Assembly: GCA_049840795.1 (NCBI GenBank)
Contig: JASGJK010000005.1
Location: forward strand, 1 to 64,000
Reading direction: 5' to 3'
DNA: 64,000 bases
From: UPXZ01 sp049840795
GTDB taxonomy: Bacteria > Bacteroidota > Bacteroidia > Bacteroidales > Paludibacteraceae
A program made the position numbers and the translations under genes. The notes under the pieces are model-generated. The model saw nothing but the letters and a program-made list of their open reading frames with translations, was not told where the DNA came from and did not search any database. Of this stretch, positions 1-9,973 are shown one piece after another; positions within the stretch are counted from its first letter, which is position 1; the number at the start of each line of letters is the position of its first letter.

Positions 1-359
1 TACGTATTGCTAAGGTTAGAGGGAAACACGATAGAATCCGAACAGCACCTGGACATTGAAAAATGCTATTGAGTCCAAAGACTTTGGCAACTATATTGAT
101 AAAAAAGATGGTACAATGCACGTAGCATACACTACAACCAACGACATTACGGGCGGAAATTCGGGGAAGTCCTGTTTTTAACGGCAAAGGAGAATTTATC
201 GGACTTGCTTTTGACGGTAATTGGGAATCGTTGAGTGGAGATATTATTTTTGAACCAAATTTACAACGTTGTATTTCGGTCGATATTCGCTACGTATTAT
301 TTGTAATGGATAAAGTAGGCGGTGCAAGTAGATTAATCAATGAATTAACGATAAAATAA
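1..359 (+). CDS. S46 family serine peptidase (DPP7/DPP11-like), C-terminal fragment with frameshifts
   Basis: This is the 3' end of a gene that begins before the window. The readable C-terminus contains KDFGNY, then GGNSGSPV around the catalytic serine, then FDGNWES, GDI and VDIRYVLF, the signature tail of S46 dipeptidyl peptidases, which are periplasmic exopeptidases of Bacteroidota feeding on peptides. The stop is TAA at 357-359. The reading frame changes at least twice: near 50-60 and at 167, where one extra A separates GGNSG from SPVFNG. The catalytic motif is intact once the frame is corrected, so sequencing error is more likely than gene decay. Family assignment is from motif recognition only. 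Confidence 0.75.
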
Positions 360-382
360 TTATATTTCGGAAGAAATGATTC

Positions 383-422
383 AAAACAGATTACATTGGC
401 TACCTTTGTAGTCTGTTTTTTT
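383..422 (+). terminator. Intrinsic terminator after the S46 peptidase gene
   Basis: A 12-bp stem (383-394 with 408-419, one G-T pair) and 13-nt loop is followed by a T run to 422. It lies 24 nt after the peptidase stop and ends 8 nt before the flippase start. The loop also holds TACCTTTG (401-408), which fits the Bacteroidota -7 box, so terminator and promoter may overlap here. Confidence 0.7.
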
Positions 423-429
423 AATATCT

Positions 430-1888
430 ATGGGCGATAATCTGAAACAAAAAACAATAACAGCCGTAAAATGGTCAGCTGTTGATAGATTTGGACAACA
501 AGCTGTTCAGTTTGTGGTAGGTCTTATTTTGGCGCGCATTTTAAATCGAGTAGATTTTGGATTACTTGGTTCTATTGCGGTATTTTCGGCATTATCGTTT
601 GTATTTGTCGAAAGCGGATTTACCCAAGCGCTTATACGCAAGCAAGATGTTAATGAAACCGACTATAATACGGTATTTTACTTCAATTTAATTGTTTCTA
701 TTATCTTATACATCCTGCTTTTCTTTTCAGCGCCGTTGATCGCCGCCTTTTTTAAGCAACCACAGCTAATCAATATCTCCAGAGTGGTGTTCCTTTACTA
801 TTCCGATAAGTTCACTTTATTTAGTGCCTTTGACTCAATTGAATAAAAAAATGGATTTCAAAGGAATCGCGATGTCGAATGTCTCTGCGGTATTTATTAG
901 TGGGATTACCGGTGTAACACTTGCTTCAAACGGCTTTGGTGTTTGGTCGTTAATTATACAACAAATTGTATTTCAGTCAGTAAGAATGATTGTTTATTAT
1001 GTTAACGGACATTGGCGTCCTAAACTGGTTTTCTCGTTTCAGGTTATTCTTCAATTATGGAAATTTAGCTTGAACATTCTTGGAACTTCCGTTTTAAATG
1101 TGATATTTAAACAACCTATACGTTATCATACTGGGGAGATATTACAATATAAAGCAAGTTGGTGATTATGCACAAGCCAATAAATTATCTGAAACATTTA
1201 ATTATTCATTTTTGGTAGTTTTAACCACCAGTAGCTACCCGCTTTTTGTGCAAGTGCATAATGATGATGAGCGATTCAAAAACATATACAGAAGTATGGC
1301 TCAAAAAAGTTCTATGCTTACTTTCCCGATAATGATAACGTTGATTGCCATTGCAAAACCTTTAATTTATGTTTTATTATCACCCAAATGGCTACCGGCA
1401 GTAAGTTATTTTCAGCTTCTGTGCACAGCATCCCTATTTTCTGTTTTGTATTCGTTAAGTGTAAATGCCTTGAATGCGAAAGGAAAATCGGGGTTGACAT
1501 TTCGATTGGAAATTGTAAAAAAAGCATTGATACTTATTTCGGTATTTGTGTGCTTTAAATTCGGCATAATCGCAATGTTGGCAGGATACGCATTGGCATC
1601 TTTTATATCTTATTCTATATCTGCATTTTTACTAAAAAGGAAATCAAGCATTACCTCAAACACCAGATACAAGATTTTATTTCCCCATTTTTGCTCGAAG
1701 TTTGGATTGCGGGAATTGGTTATGGCATCTCATTTTTTATAGATAATACGTACTTTTTATTAGTAACTCAGTTAATTATTGCGGTCACATTTTATATCTT
1801 ATGGATAAAAAAGTACCATCAAAACGAGTATTCCAACGCTTGGAGTTTTATTGATTCAAAAATTCTTAGGCGCTTACACAAAAGTTAA
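430..1888 (+). CDS. Wzx/MATE-type polysaccharide flippase (frameshifted)
   Basis: Predicted multi-spanning inner-membrane flippase that moves undecaprenyl-linked oligosaccharides across the membrane. The N-terminus (KQKTITAVKWSAVDRFGQQ, then GLILARILNRVDFGLLG) is typical of the WzxC / Polysacc_synt_3 group. Hydrophobic segments continue to the end, and the reconstructed length of about 485 residues fits the family. The gene is read in several frames. An extra T near 794-796 and an extra A near 1108-1111 restore continuity (RVVFLTIPISSLYLVPL and FNNLYVIILGRYYNIKQ), and a third shift lies near 1640. All sit in or near short homopolymers. It converges on the GT4 gene with a 4-bp overlap and belongs functionally with the glycan genes that follow. 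Confidence 0.8.
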
Positions 1889-2969
1889 TTCATCAGTTTT
1901 TCAATAACATCTTTTAATTGCCGGTCTCTTTTTTCAAACGAAAACATCTCAATCACCCTTTTACGTGCAAGTTCTGAGGTATTCATTTTAAGAGCCTGAC
2001 GTATTCCTGCGCCTAAATCGTCAGTACTTCGGCGCTGGATTACAATTCCGGCATCGCCAATAGCATCAGGAATTCCGTTAATATTTGAACCGACAGGAAT
2101 ACATTCAAGCAACATTGCCTCGCTCAAAGTATTGGGCATTCCTTCAGTAATAGATGCTTGTACAAATACTTTTGCCTTGTTATAACTCTCGTTCAACACT
2201 CCTTAGGACAAAACGAAGGAATGATTTTCAGATTGGGGATGTTCGAATAATGATAATTTTCTTCCGTCCACCCTAAATAACTGGGGTTTAAACCAATAAG
2301 TATAAAATTCAGGTCGGGGTTTTTTGCGGCAGTTTGTATAAACAAGTCAAAACCTTTGTTATAAAAATCACCAATTTGGTTCATTGTACCCACAGTAAGT
2401 ATTAAATTCTCTTCCTTTTTTACAGAATAATTTCGTACAAATTTTTCTGGATTTATCCCGTTATAAATAATCTCTACCGGAGTTTTTATGCCTTTCACAT
2501 AATGCTTAATGCCATCAATATGAGGATTATCGTATTGATAATAGTAATTTTCATGATAAATTAATGATTGATGATTGGCGATTATTAAACTGGCATTTTT
2601 CAATGAATATCCAACAAAAGCGCCTCTTATTTTATTACGATATACGCCTTTACCCAATTCCGGATAGCAAACAGTTTCCTGTCCGCCAATTAAAACTACT
2701 GATTTTTTACGAGTAAGCTTGGCTGCAAAAACCATTACAGCCGAGTGATAATCGGCAAACCAACAAACGAAAAGCACATTCTTTTTCAATCCTTTTATCA
2801 TCAATCTCAAAAAAAGCAACACGTTCTTAAAGCCATACAGTAATTTACCGTTTGCTTGGGAAAGCAATATTGGAATTAGTCTATAATAATTTTGAAGAAT
2901 TTGCTGGTCGCCCCGAATAAACGAAGAATCATTGGGTTTTACATAAACTATCTCAATCTTTTTGCACAT
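1885..2969 (-). CDS. Glycosyltransferase family 4 (GT1-fold, frameshifted)
   Basis: Predicted cytoplasmic retaining glycosyltransferase building a surface glycan. The N-terminal half resembles an acceptor-binding Rossmann domain (FVCWFADYHSAVMVFAAK). The C-terminal half has the nucleotide-sugar domain, with LTVGTMNQIGDFYNKGFDLFI and the EX7E-type region EGMPNTLSEAML. One base is missing near 2199-2203: adding a G gives IIPSFCPKEVLNESYNKAKVF, which joins the two halves into about 362 residues, normal for the family. The donor and acceptor sugars cannot be told from the sequence. It is transcribed away from the SDR operon, from a shared 94-bp promoter region. Confidence 0.82.
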
Positions 2970-2996
2970 CGTAAAAACTAAATAAATTTAATTATA

Positions 2997-3043
2997 CAAA
3001 GATACTACACTTTGTATAAAATCAAGTTTTTTCCTTAACTTTG
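2997..3043. promoter_or_regulatory. Divergent promoter region between the GT4 gene and the SDR operon
   Basis: On the plus strand TTTG (3011-3014), a 21-nt spacer and TAACTTTG (3036-3043) match the Bacteroidota TTTG / TAnnTTTG promoter pattern and sit 20 nt before the start at 3064. On the minus strand TATCTTTG (2997-3004) sits 28 nt before the GT4 start. The two candidate promoters are back to back. Confidence 0.6.
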
Positions 3044-3063
3044 CCTTTAAATAAATTACCGAA

Positions 3064-3909
3064 ATGAAAATTCTAATCACAGGTTACTCCGGTTTTATAG
3101 GTAAATATTTAACACAAAAAATTGCCCATACAAATTATGAACTAATTTTATGTGACATTTCCAATGGAATTAACATCTGTAATTGGAACGAAGTGAAAGA
3201 TTTCCGCGAAATAGACATAGTTATACATTTGGCAAATCTATCTTATGTGCCGGCATCATACACTGAACCAAAAAAGTTTTATGAAGTAAATTACTTAGGA
3301 ACGCTCAATATGCTTGAATTATGTCGATTAAACAACGCAAAAATGATTTATTTCAGTTCGTATATGTACGGTACTCCGCAATATCAGCCTATTGACGAAA
3401 ATCATCCGCTATCTGCCTATAATCCTTACGCTCAAACCAAGCTCATTTGCGAAAGCCTTTGTGAAGGTTATAATAGAGATTTCAGCGTTCCAATTACTAT
3501 TTTTCGTCCATTTAACATCTACGGTAAAGGGCAAAATCCCAACTTTTTAATACCCACCATCATTAATCAAGCAAAATCAGGTAAAATCATAATTAAAGAC
3601 GATAGACCAAAAAGAGATTATATACACGTTAGCGATATTGTGAATGCCGTTTTGAGAGCCGTAGAAACCAAAACAGACTCCAAAGGATTACAGACATACA
3701 ATTTGGGGAGCGGTAAGAGCCATTCGGTAAAAGAGGTCATTGAATACGTATGCAAATTTGTTGACAAAGATATTCAATATGAGTGCACAAATGAAATACG
3801 CCCAAGTGAAGTGATGGATACCGTTGCCAATATATCAAAAATAAAGAAAGAATTAGACTGGGAACCAAAAGTTTCGTTGAAAGATGGATTAAAATTAATG
3901 TTAGACTGA
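3064..3909 (+). CDS. NAD-dependent epimerase/dehydratase (extended SDR), nucleotide-sugar modifying
   Basis: Extended short-chain dehydrogenase/reductase of 281 residues, predicted to act on a nucleotide-activated sugar. The NAD-binding GYSGFIG is at residues 7-13. The active-site segment SSYMYGTPQY is followed by YxxxK (Y122, K126). FRPFNIYGKGQNPNFLIP and RDYIHVSDIVNAVLRA are typical of 4-epimerases and dehydratases. It is the first gene of a three-gene plus-strand operon with the LegB-like enzyme (14 bp later) and a nucleotidyltransferase. The exact reaction (4-epimerase, 4,6-dehydratase or 4-reductase) cannot be assigned from these motifs. Confidence 0.85.
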   Translation: MKILITGYSGFIGKYLTQKIAHTNYELILCDISNGINICNWNEVKDFREIDIVIHLANLSYVPASYTEPKKFYEVNYLGTLNMLELCRLNNAKMIYFSSYMYGTPQYQPIDENHPLSAYNPYAQTKLICESLCEGYNRDFSVPITIFRPFNIYGKGQNPNFLIPTIINQAKSGKIIIKDDRPKRDYIHVSDIVNAVLRAVETKTDSKGLQTYNLGSGKSHSVKEVIEYVCKFVDKDIQYECTNEIRPSEVMDTVANISKIKKELDWEPKVSLKDGLKLMLD

Positions 3910-3923
3910 AAGAAAATCAAGAT

Positions 3924-4897
3924 ATGAAGAATGTTTTAATTACCGGAGCCGGAGGTTTTATAGGCTCACATTTAACCGAATTATTAGTCGAAAAAGGATT
4001 AAACGTAAAAGCGTTTGTCCATTACAATTCTTCTAATAAATGGGGCTGGTTGGATTCAAGTTCTGTAAAAAACAACGTACAAGTTATTAGCGGCGACGTT
4101 CGCGATTTTGACTCTGTTTTTGCGGCAATGCAAGGCTGCGATACCGTTTTTCACTTAGCTGCGCTGATAGGAATACCCTATTCGTACGTTTCACCTCAAG
4201 CCTACATCAAAACTAATATTGAAGGTACGTACAATATTCTTCAATCGGCAAGGCAATTGAATATTGAAAAACTGATGGTAACTTCCACCAGTGAAACTTA
4301 TGGAACCGCCCAATATGTGCCTATTGACGAAAAACATCCAATGGTAGGACAATCACCTTATTCTGCAACAAAAATTGGCGCCGACCAACTTGCAATAAGT
4401 TATTACAAATCATTTAATTTACCCGTAAAAATTGTTCGTCCATTCAATACTTATGGTCCGCGTCAATCTGCAAGAGCAATTATTCCAACTGTGATCTCAC
4501 AAATTTTAAGTGGAAATAAAACCTTGAAATTAGGTAACCTCACTCCTACCCGCGATTTGACTTTTGTGAAAGATACAGCCAATGGTTTTTTAAAAGTTCA
4601 CAAGCCGACGGACTTTTTGGTGAAATTACCAACATCGGTATGTCAGAAGAAATTACCATCGGCGATTTAGTGAAATTAATAGCGAAACTTATCGGAACGG
4701 AAGTAGAAATAACTTCGGATGAACAACGTATCAGACCGGATAAGAGCGAAGTAGAGCGTCTTTTCTGTGACAACCAAAAAATAATTAAACATACGCAATG
4801 GCACCCAAATTACACGTTAGAAAATGGCTTAAAAGAAACCATTGAGTGGATAAAAAACAATTTATCATACTTTAAACCAGATATTTACAATGTCTAA
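3924..4897 (+). CDS. legB: LegB-like UDP-GlcNAc 4,6-dehydratase (frameshifted)
   Basis: Extended SDR enzyme. The NAD site is GAGGFIGSHLTELL. The segment VKAFVHYNSSNKWGWLD is close to the diagnostic N-terminal motif I know from LegB, which makes a UDP-4-keto-6-deoxy sugar at the start of legionaminic-acid-type pathways. TSTSETYGTAQYVPIDEKHP, SPYSATKIGAD and FNTYGPRQSARAIIPT also fit. The frame breaks near 4592 in a run of four A; one more A gives FLKSSQADGLFGEITNIGMSEEITIGDL, a normal family C-terminus, about 324 residues in total. It overlaps the next start by 8 bp. No LegC, NeuB-type synthase or CMP-transferase gene is present here, so the end product is unknown. Confidence 0.78.
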
Positions 4898-5594
4898 AAG
4901 AGCCATAATATTAGCAGGTGGTAAAGGAACTCGTTTAAAACCCTATACCATAAGTTTACCAAAACCCTTGGTTCCCGTAGGTGAAATGCCCATCATCGAA
5001 ATCATCATCCGCCAACTTGCAAATGCCGATTTTGAACACATTACCATTACTGTTAATCATATGGCGGACATTATCCGCGCATTCTGTGGCGATGGTAGCA
5101 AATGGAACGTAAAAATTGATTACTCATTGGAAAATAAGCCATTAAGCACAATGGGACCATTAAAACTCATCAATGATTTACCTGAAAACTTTTTGATTAT
5201 CAACGGAGATGTATTGACTGATTTGGATTTGGGAAAATTTTACGATGAACATGTTGACGCTAAAAACATCTTTACAATTTCTGCTTTCGCGCGCGAGCAA
5301 AAAGTGGATTATGGAGTTTTAGAAATCGGAAAAGAAAATAAATTAATCGGATTTTTAGAGAAACCGACCAATTACTACAACGTGAGTATGGGAGTGTATA
5401 TGGCAAATAAAAAAATTCTGGAATACATTCCTGAAAATCAATTTTATGGCTTCGACCACTTGATGCTCGACCTTATAAAAACAAACAATCCGGCTACGGT
5501 GAGAGTGTTCACAGGCTATTGGTTAGATATAGGACGCCCCGATGATTATGAAAAAGCGTGCAACGATTTTGAAGAAAAAAATATTATTTTTTAA
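4890..5594 (+). CDS. Sugar-1-phosphate nucleotidyltransferase
   Basis: Cytoplasmic NTP_transferase-fold enzyme of 234 residues, predicted to activate a sugar-1-phosphate with a nucleotide. The N-terminus has the pyrophosphorylase signature IILAGGKGTRLKPYT followed by LPKPLVPVGEMPIIE. The metal/substrate motif is INGDVLTD, and VGF-type residues appear as LIGFLEKP. The short form without a left-handed beta-helix resembles RmlA/HddC/ManC-like single-domain enzymes. The start overlaps the LegB-like stop by 8 bp, so the two are likely translationally coupled. The stop overlaps the convergent GT2 gene by 11 bp. Nucleotide and sugar specificity are not readable. Confidence 0.85.
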   Translation: MSKRAIILAGGKGTRLKPYTISLPKPLVPVGEMPIIEIIIRQLANADFEHITITVNHMADIIRAFCGDGSKWNVKIDYSLENKPLSTMGPLKLINDLPENFLIINGDVLTDLDLGKFYDEHVDAKNIFTISAFAREQKVDYGVLEIGKENKLIGFLEKPTNYYNVSMGVYMANKKILEYIPENQFYGFDHLMLDLIKTNNPATVRVFTGYWLDIGRPDDYEKACNDFEEKNIIF

Positions 5595-6577
5595 TCAGAG
5601 AAATAAACAGCCGTTTTGTGACAGGCAATTTTTCAGTAAGTGTCTTGTGCTCAAAAATAGGTCGTAAAATTTGTTGAATTATTGCATTGTGCTTAACTGA
5701 TTGAAAAAAATGAAACGATGCGGTTTTTTTTTTGAGTCTAATTTCGTTTCTGTACGAAGTGTATAGCCTTTTTAAAGTACACAAAGCAAAATCATTTTGC
5801 ACTTTTGATTCAATTTTAACACCGGAAAGAAAATTGTAAACAACCTCAGAATGGGCTGTAACTTTTGTTAATGAGAGGTAATCGTAATTGTTGTACGCGT
5901 TTTTTTCATTGATGATGTGATGATAAAATATTTCCGGTACAAAATTTACCTTTTTGGCAAAATAATGAGCCTTGATATTAAAAACCACATCTTCAAATGT
6001 AACCAATTTATTATCAGGAAAGTGAACGCCGTTTTCAAGAATCAGTGAACGCCTGAATATCTGATTCCAAATTGGATTGACGTTGTTGAAAGACGAAGTA
6101 TTGGGCAATGAGTGACTTCCTCTGACTAACGCTTCAAAATACTGTTCTTTTAAAATCATTGGCAGTTGACTGCGGAAAATAATAATTATCTCTTTTCTCT
6201 GAATTTTCATTGCAATAATTACTTACAACGATGTCTGCCTCATTTTTTCTGGCACATAAATACAGTTTTTCAAACATTTCCGTTTCGCAATAATCATCAT
6301 CGTCTGAAAAACCAAGATATTCTCCTCTTGCATTGTCGATACCTGCATTTCTTGAGAATCCAATGTGGATATTTTTTTCGTTCTTTATAATTCGTATTCT
6401 TGTATCTTGTTCTGCGTATTTTTCTGCCAACAAATCACTTCCATCTGTGGGACAATCGACCACTAATATTATTTCAATTTCCTTCAACGTTTGATTTAAC
6501 AATGAATCCAAACATCTACTTAAATGCTCACCGGCATTATAAACTGGAACTATAATACTGACTTTTGGGATGATCAT
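5584..6577 (-). CDS. Glycosyltransferase family 2 (frameshifted)
   Basis: GT-A fold glycosyltransferase. The N-terminus has VSIIVPVYNAGEHLSRCLDSLL, and the metal-binding region GFSDDDDYCE replaces the usual DxD setting. One extra T in the TTTT run near 6134-6140 splits the gene; removing it gives NDFKRTVFEALVRGSHSLP and a protein of about 330 residues. The C-terminal part (VTFEDVVFNIKAHYFAKKV) fits family members of the CpsJ/EpsJ type. It is the last gene of the three-gene minus-strand operon, and its start overlaps the methyltransferase stop by 4 bp (ATGA). Donor and acceptor are unknown. Confidence 0.82.
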
Positions 6578-7230
6578 TTTCGTGGAGTGGCAACGGTGGC
6601 AAATTGTTTATATCGCGCATCTTTTAACAGTCCAAAAGTCAAATTTATGAATAAATTTTCTTTCCAACTTTTGCACGGTCGAATTCCTTTATGGACAAGA
6701 ATTTCATAACCTTGCTCGTTGTACATTCTCAAAATGCTTTTGGAAGTAAAAAACCGGATATGTGTATCATCTAAGATTCCGCCTTCGGGACGATAGCGAA
6801 AATCTCCTTGCCACAATATTTCTTTGATCATATTGTCAATATATCTGAAATTCGGGATGGAGCTTATTATTAATCCATTGGGAGCAAGGAACTCTTTTAA
6901 TTTTAAAAGAACTTCCCACGGGGAATATAAATGTTCTAATACATCGTTAAAAACGATACAATCAAAATAACCTTTTGGTAAATCTTTGTATAGTTCATTA
7001 ATATCACCTATCAGCAAATGATTGCAACTGTTTTTAGCCTTTTGGGTGGTTTCAGGATTGTACTCAATGCCCCATATATCTCTTTCTTCATTTTTTAATG
7101 ATGCACAAAAACTTCCATCGCTGCAACCAACCTCTAAAATATTTTTTGCGGATTCAGGTATCAAGGCTTTCATCTCCGGTCTTGAATTTTTCAAATAACC
7201 TATTTTATCTATTGATATTGTTTCCTTCAT
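6574..7230 (-). CDS. Class I SAM-dependent methyltransferase
   Basis: 218-residue Rossmann-fold methyltransferase. Motif I is ILEVGCSDGSF, the acidic end of strand 2 is WGIEYNP, and motif IV is FDCIVFNDVLEHL, which matches the Methyltransf_11/23 group found in glycan and O-antigen clusters. It lies between two GT2 genes and overlaps both by 4 bp, so it very likely modifies the same glycan or its nucleotide-sugar precursor, for example by O-methylation. The target atom is not predictable from sequence alone. Confidence 0.85.
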   Translation of the reverse strand: MKETISIDKIGYLKNSRPEMKALIPESAKNILEVGCSDGSFCASLKNEERDIWGIEYNPETTQKAKNSCNHLLIGDINELYKDLPKGYFDCIVFNDVLEHLYSPWEVLLKLKEFLAPNGLIISSIPNFRYIDNMIKEILWQGDFRYRPEGGILDDTHIRFFTSKSILRMYNEQGYEILVHKGIRPCKSWKENLFINLTFGLLKDARYKQFATVATPRK

Positions 7231-8012
7231 TTTATGTTTTTTAATTTTCTTACCATCGCTTTCCTAAAAAAATAAATCCAATTAATTAAATCAAAATAAT
7301 GCAGCCTAAATGCTGAGAGCTTTAAATCATTTGTAGCAACCGGAAGTTCCTTACGCCATTTTTTGCCAATCAATCTATTTGCTACGGTATTTTCTTTCGA
7401 GTAGTTTCCATCCGAAATATGTTCGATAAGCATTTCTCTATCAACAATCACCCTCAATCCTTTGGTAAAAACCTGCAAAGAAAAGTCCATATCATATCCA
7501 TGAAAATGTGTCAATAATTTATCATCAAAAGCGCAATAATTCATCACATTTTTATTTGTAAACATAAAAACGCCATCAATGCAAACCACATCTTCCAATT
7601 CTTTCTTTGTTTGAGAGTTATCAAAGTCACGATAGCCGGTCGATGTTTGAATGATGCTTCCCCTCATATATCGTTTTTTTATAAAACTGCTTTGCCCTAT
7701 CGCTGATGGGTAGGAGGATTTAAATTTATTCCCCACTACTCCAATTAAACCGATTTGATGATCATTTTCAAATAAATGAACCAGCCGTTCGCCCCAATTG
7801 TTTGTTCTGAAAACAACATCATCGTGTACAAAACACAAATAATGATATTTTGATCTCTCAACTCCAATATTGTAGGCTTCGCACAAAGAATATTTCTTTG
7901 GATTGAAAATATCTATTATTTCATAATCAATATCACCGATGGTCTGATGAATGTTTTCTAATATATTTTTCAGAAATATTTCATTGTTGGTCGAAACTAT
8001 TATTGAAATCAT
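7227..8012 (-). CDS. Glycosyltransferase family 2 (Glyco_tranf_2_5-like)
   Basis: 261-residue GT-A fold enzyme. MISIIVSTNNEIFLKNIL starts the nucleotide-binding fold, FVHDDVVF supplies the DxD-like motif, and W...RLVHLFENDHQIGLIGVVG matches the group with a histidine before the acidic pair. The C-terminus is basic (RKAMVRKLKNIK). The ATG at 8010-8012 is preferred because the fold begins there; a TTG 15 nt upstream would add five residues. It is the first gene of a coupled three-gene operon. A TAAATTTG sequence on the minus strand (8080-8087) could be its -7 box. Confidence 0.82.
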   Translation of the reverse strand: MISIIVSTNNEIFLKNILENIHQTIGDIDYEIIDIFNPKKYSLCEAYNIGVERSKYHYLCFVHDDVVFRTNNWGERLVHLFENDHQIGLIGVVGNKFKSSYPSAIGQSSFIKKRYMRGSIIQTSTGYRDFDNSQTKKELEDVVCIDGVFMFTNKNVMNYCAFDDKLLTHFHGYDMDFSLQVFTKGLRVIVDREMLIEHISDGNYSKENTVANRLIGKKWRKELPVATNDLKLSAFRLHYFDLINWIYFFRKAMVRKLKNIK

Positions 8013-8152
8013 AAATGCCGTCTGCAACTTAAAAATTTGTGCGTATTTTTTTCCTTTGATTCAACTGCTTAATATCGTGCAAATTTAAACTTTTTTTCTG
8101 TAATAACTATTTTAATCTACCTTTGATGATTTCTTTTTTTTCAAAAAAAACG

Positions 8153-8160
8153 TATATTTG
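8153..8160 (+). promoter_or_regulatory. Candidate -7 box of dnaX
   Basis: TATATTTG matches TAnnTTTG and lies 27 nt before the dnaX ATG. No well-spaced TTTG -33 box is seen; the nearest (8122-8125) is 27 nt upstream rather than about 19-21. Confidence 0.45.
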
Positions 8161-8187
8161 TATTCTATAAATATCGAAATAATCTGT

Positions 8188-9903
8188 ATGGAGTCATTTA
8201 TTGTTTCTGCCAGGAAATACCGTCCTGCGACCTTCAAATCAGTAGTGGGACAAACGGCGCTCACAACAACGCTAAAAAATGCTATCAAAAGCAACCATTT
8301 GGCACACGCTTATTTGTTTTGCGGTCCGCGTGGAGTGGGCAAAACCACTTGCGCCCGTATTTTTGCCAAAACAATCAACTGCTCAAATCTCACGGTTGAT
8401 TTTGAGGCGTGCAACGAATGTGAATCCTGCAAATCGTTTAATGAGCAGCGTTCGTACAATATCCACGAACTTGATGCCGCTTCAAACAACGGTGTGGACG
8501 ATATACGTTCATTAACAGAACAAGTTCGGATTCCGCCACAGATTGGCAAGTACAGCGTATATATCATTGACGAGGTGCACATGCTATCTTCCGGTGCTTT
8601 TAACGCTTTTCTGAAAACGTTGGAGGAACCGCCCGCGCACGCTATTTTCATTTTGGCAACTACCGAAAAACACAAGATTATCCCAACAATACTTTCACGC
8701 TGCCAGATATATGATTTTAACAGAATCACCATATCAGATACGGTCAATCATTTGAAATATGTTGCTTTGAGCGAAAATGTTACTATTGACAATGACGCCT
8801 TAAATGTAATTGCACAAAAAAGCGATGGAGGTATGCGTGATGCGCTCTCTATTTTTGATCAACTTGTAAGCTTTTGTGGTAATGAAATTACATACCAAAA
8901 AGTAATAGAAAATCTGAATGTATTGGACTATGAGTACTATTTCAGATTAGTGAATTGTTTTTTACAAGGTAATATCACGGAAGCGTTACTTATTTTCAAC
9001 GAAATAACAACTAAAGGATTTGAAGCACAACATTTCATTACCGGCTTGAGTTCGCACTTGCGTGATGTGCTTGTGAGCAAAGACCCGGCAACCATTCAAC
9101 TATTAGAAGTTGGCAATGAGATAGGTGTACGTTACAAACAGCAAGCTGCCTCTTGTCCTGCTCCGTTTCTTTTTATGGCATTAAATATTAGTAATGAATG
9201 TGATTTAAATTATCGGTTGAGCAAGAACAAACGACTATTGGTTGAACTGGCGCTTATAAAAATGTGCCAAATAACACATCCTTTACAGAGCAATAACGAA
9301 CATCAAAAACAAGATGTAAAACCAATAGAAAACACGCCGGTTCAGCCTCAAGTTGACGAAAAAAAAAAACCTGACATAGTTGAAAATTCGCCGGTTAGCG
9401 AAAATGATACTCCTTCTGTCCAAGAAGTAACAGTTCCCGAAAAAAAGAGGGTGGAAACAGCGCCTAAATTTCAACGGCCTCAGAGTATCTCTATCTCGGG
9501 CTATCACGAGCAGAGCAATAGCGTTGTTGCCGAAACGAACGCTCCTATCATAACTGAAAACAAGTCGTTCACTGAAAACGACTTATTAATAAAATGGAAT
9601 AGCTTTGTAGCGTTGTACAATGACAATCCGATTACCAAAAACAAAAACATTGAATTGGTTGAAAACAACAAGCTCAAACTGAAACTTAATAATGTGTTTC
9701 AGGAAAAAGAGTTTCAGCAATTGGGATTGACTGACTACCTTCGCAAGGAATTGCAAAACAACAAGATAGAGATTATTTTTGAGATTATCCCCGAGAACGA
9801 ACAAACGGCTTATTTGAGCGATGAACAATTGTATAAAAAAATGGCGGAATCCAATCCATTTTTAGACAAACTAAGACAAAATCTGGAATTAGAAATTGAT
9901 TAA
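8188..9903 (+). CDS. dnaX: DNA polymerase III subunit gamma/tau
   Basis: Clamp-loader ATPase of 571 residues. It loads the sliding clamp for the replicative polymerase. Walker A is GPRGVGKT (residues 46-53). The zinc-binding cysteines are C65, C75, C78 and C81. Walker B is IIDEVH (126-131), and the SRC motif follows in TILSRCQIYDF. Residues about 390-490 are a low-complexity Pro/Glu/Lys linker leading to a C-terminal domain, normal for this phylum. The ATG at 8188 gives MESFIVSARKYRPATF, the family N-terminus; an upstream TTG in frame is not used. It is intact, unlike several neighbours. No alternative-frame slippage site for a separate gamma product was recognised. Confidence 0.96.
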   Translation: MESFIVSARKYRPATFKSVVGQTALTTTLKNAIKSNHLAHAYLFCGPRGVGKTTCARIFAKTINCSNLTVDFEACNECESCKSFNEQRSYNIHELDAASNNGVDDIRSLTEQVRIPPQIGKYSVYIIDEVHMLSSGAFNAFLKTLEEPPAHAIFILATTEKHKIIPTILSRCQIYDFNRITISDTVNHLKYVALSENVTIDNDALNVIAQKSDGGMRDALSIFDQLVSFCGNEITYQKVIENLNVLDYEYYFRLVNCFLQGNITEALLIFNEITTKGFEAQHFITGLSSHLRDVLVSKDPATIQLLEVGNEIGVRYKQQAASCPAPFLFMALNISNECDLNYRLSKNKRLLVELALIKMCQITHPLQSNNEHQKQDVKPIENTPVQPQVDEKKKPDIVENSPVSENDTPSVQEVTVPEKKRVETAPKFQRPQSISISGYHEQSNSVVAETNAPIITENKSFTENDLLIKWNSFVALYNDNPITKNKNIELVENNKLKLKLNNVFQEKEFQQLGLTDYLRKELQNNKIEIIFEIIPENEQTAYLSDEQLYKKMAESNPFLDKLRQNLELEID

Positions 9904-9911
9904 AAAATACA

Positions 9912-9949
9912 TAGGCATTGGCATAAATGTAATAATATGCCAATGCCTA
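9912..9949. terminator. Bidirectional terminator between dnaX and queA
   Basis: A perfect 14-bp inverted repeat (9912-9925 and 9936-9949) with a 10-nt loop lies between the convergent genes. On the minus strand it is followed by TGTATTTTTT, a reasonable intrinsic terminator for queA. On the plus strand the T run is missing. Confidence 0.65.
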
Positions 9950-9973
9950 CCACATACATAATCTTATAAACTC

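Noticed and set aside
8310..8747. 145-codon open frame antisense to dnaX
   Set aside because: It is the reverse complement of well-conserved dnaX ATPase coding sequence; no start context or family similarity.
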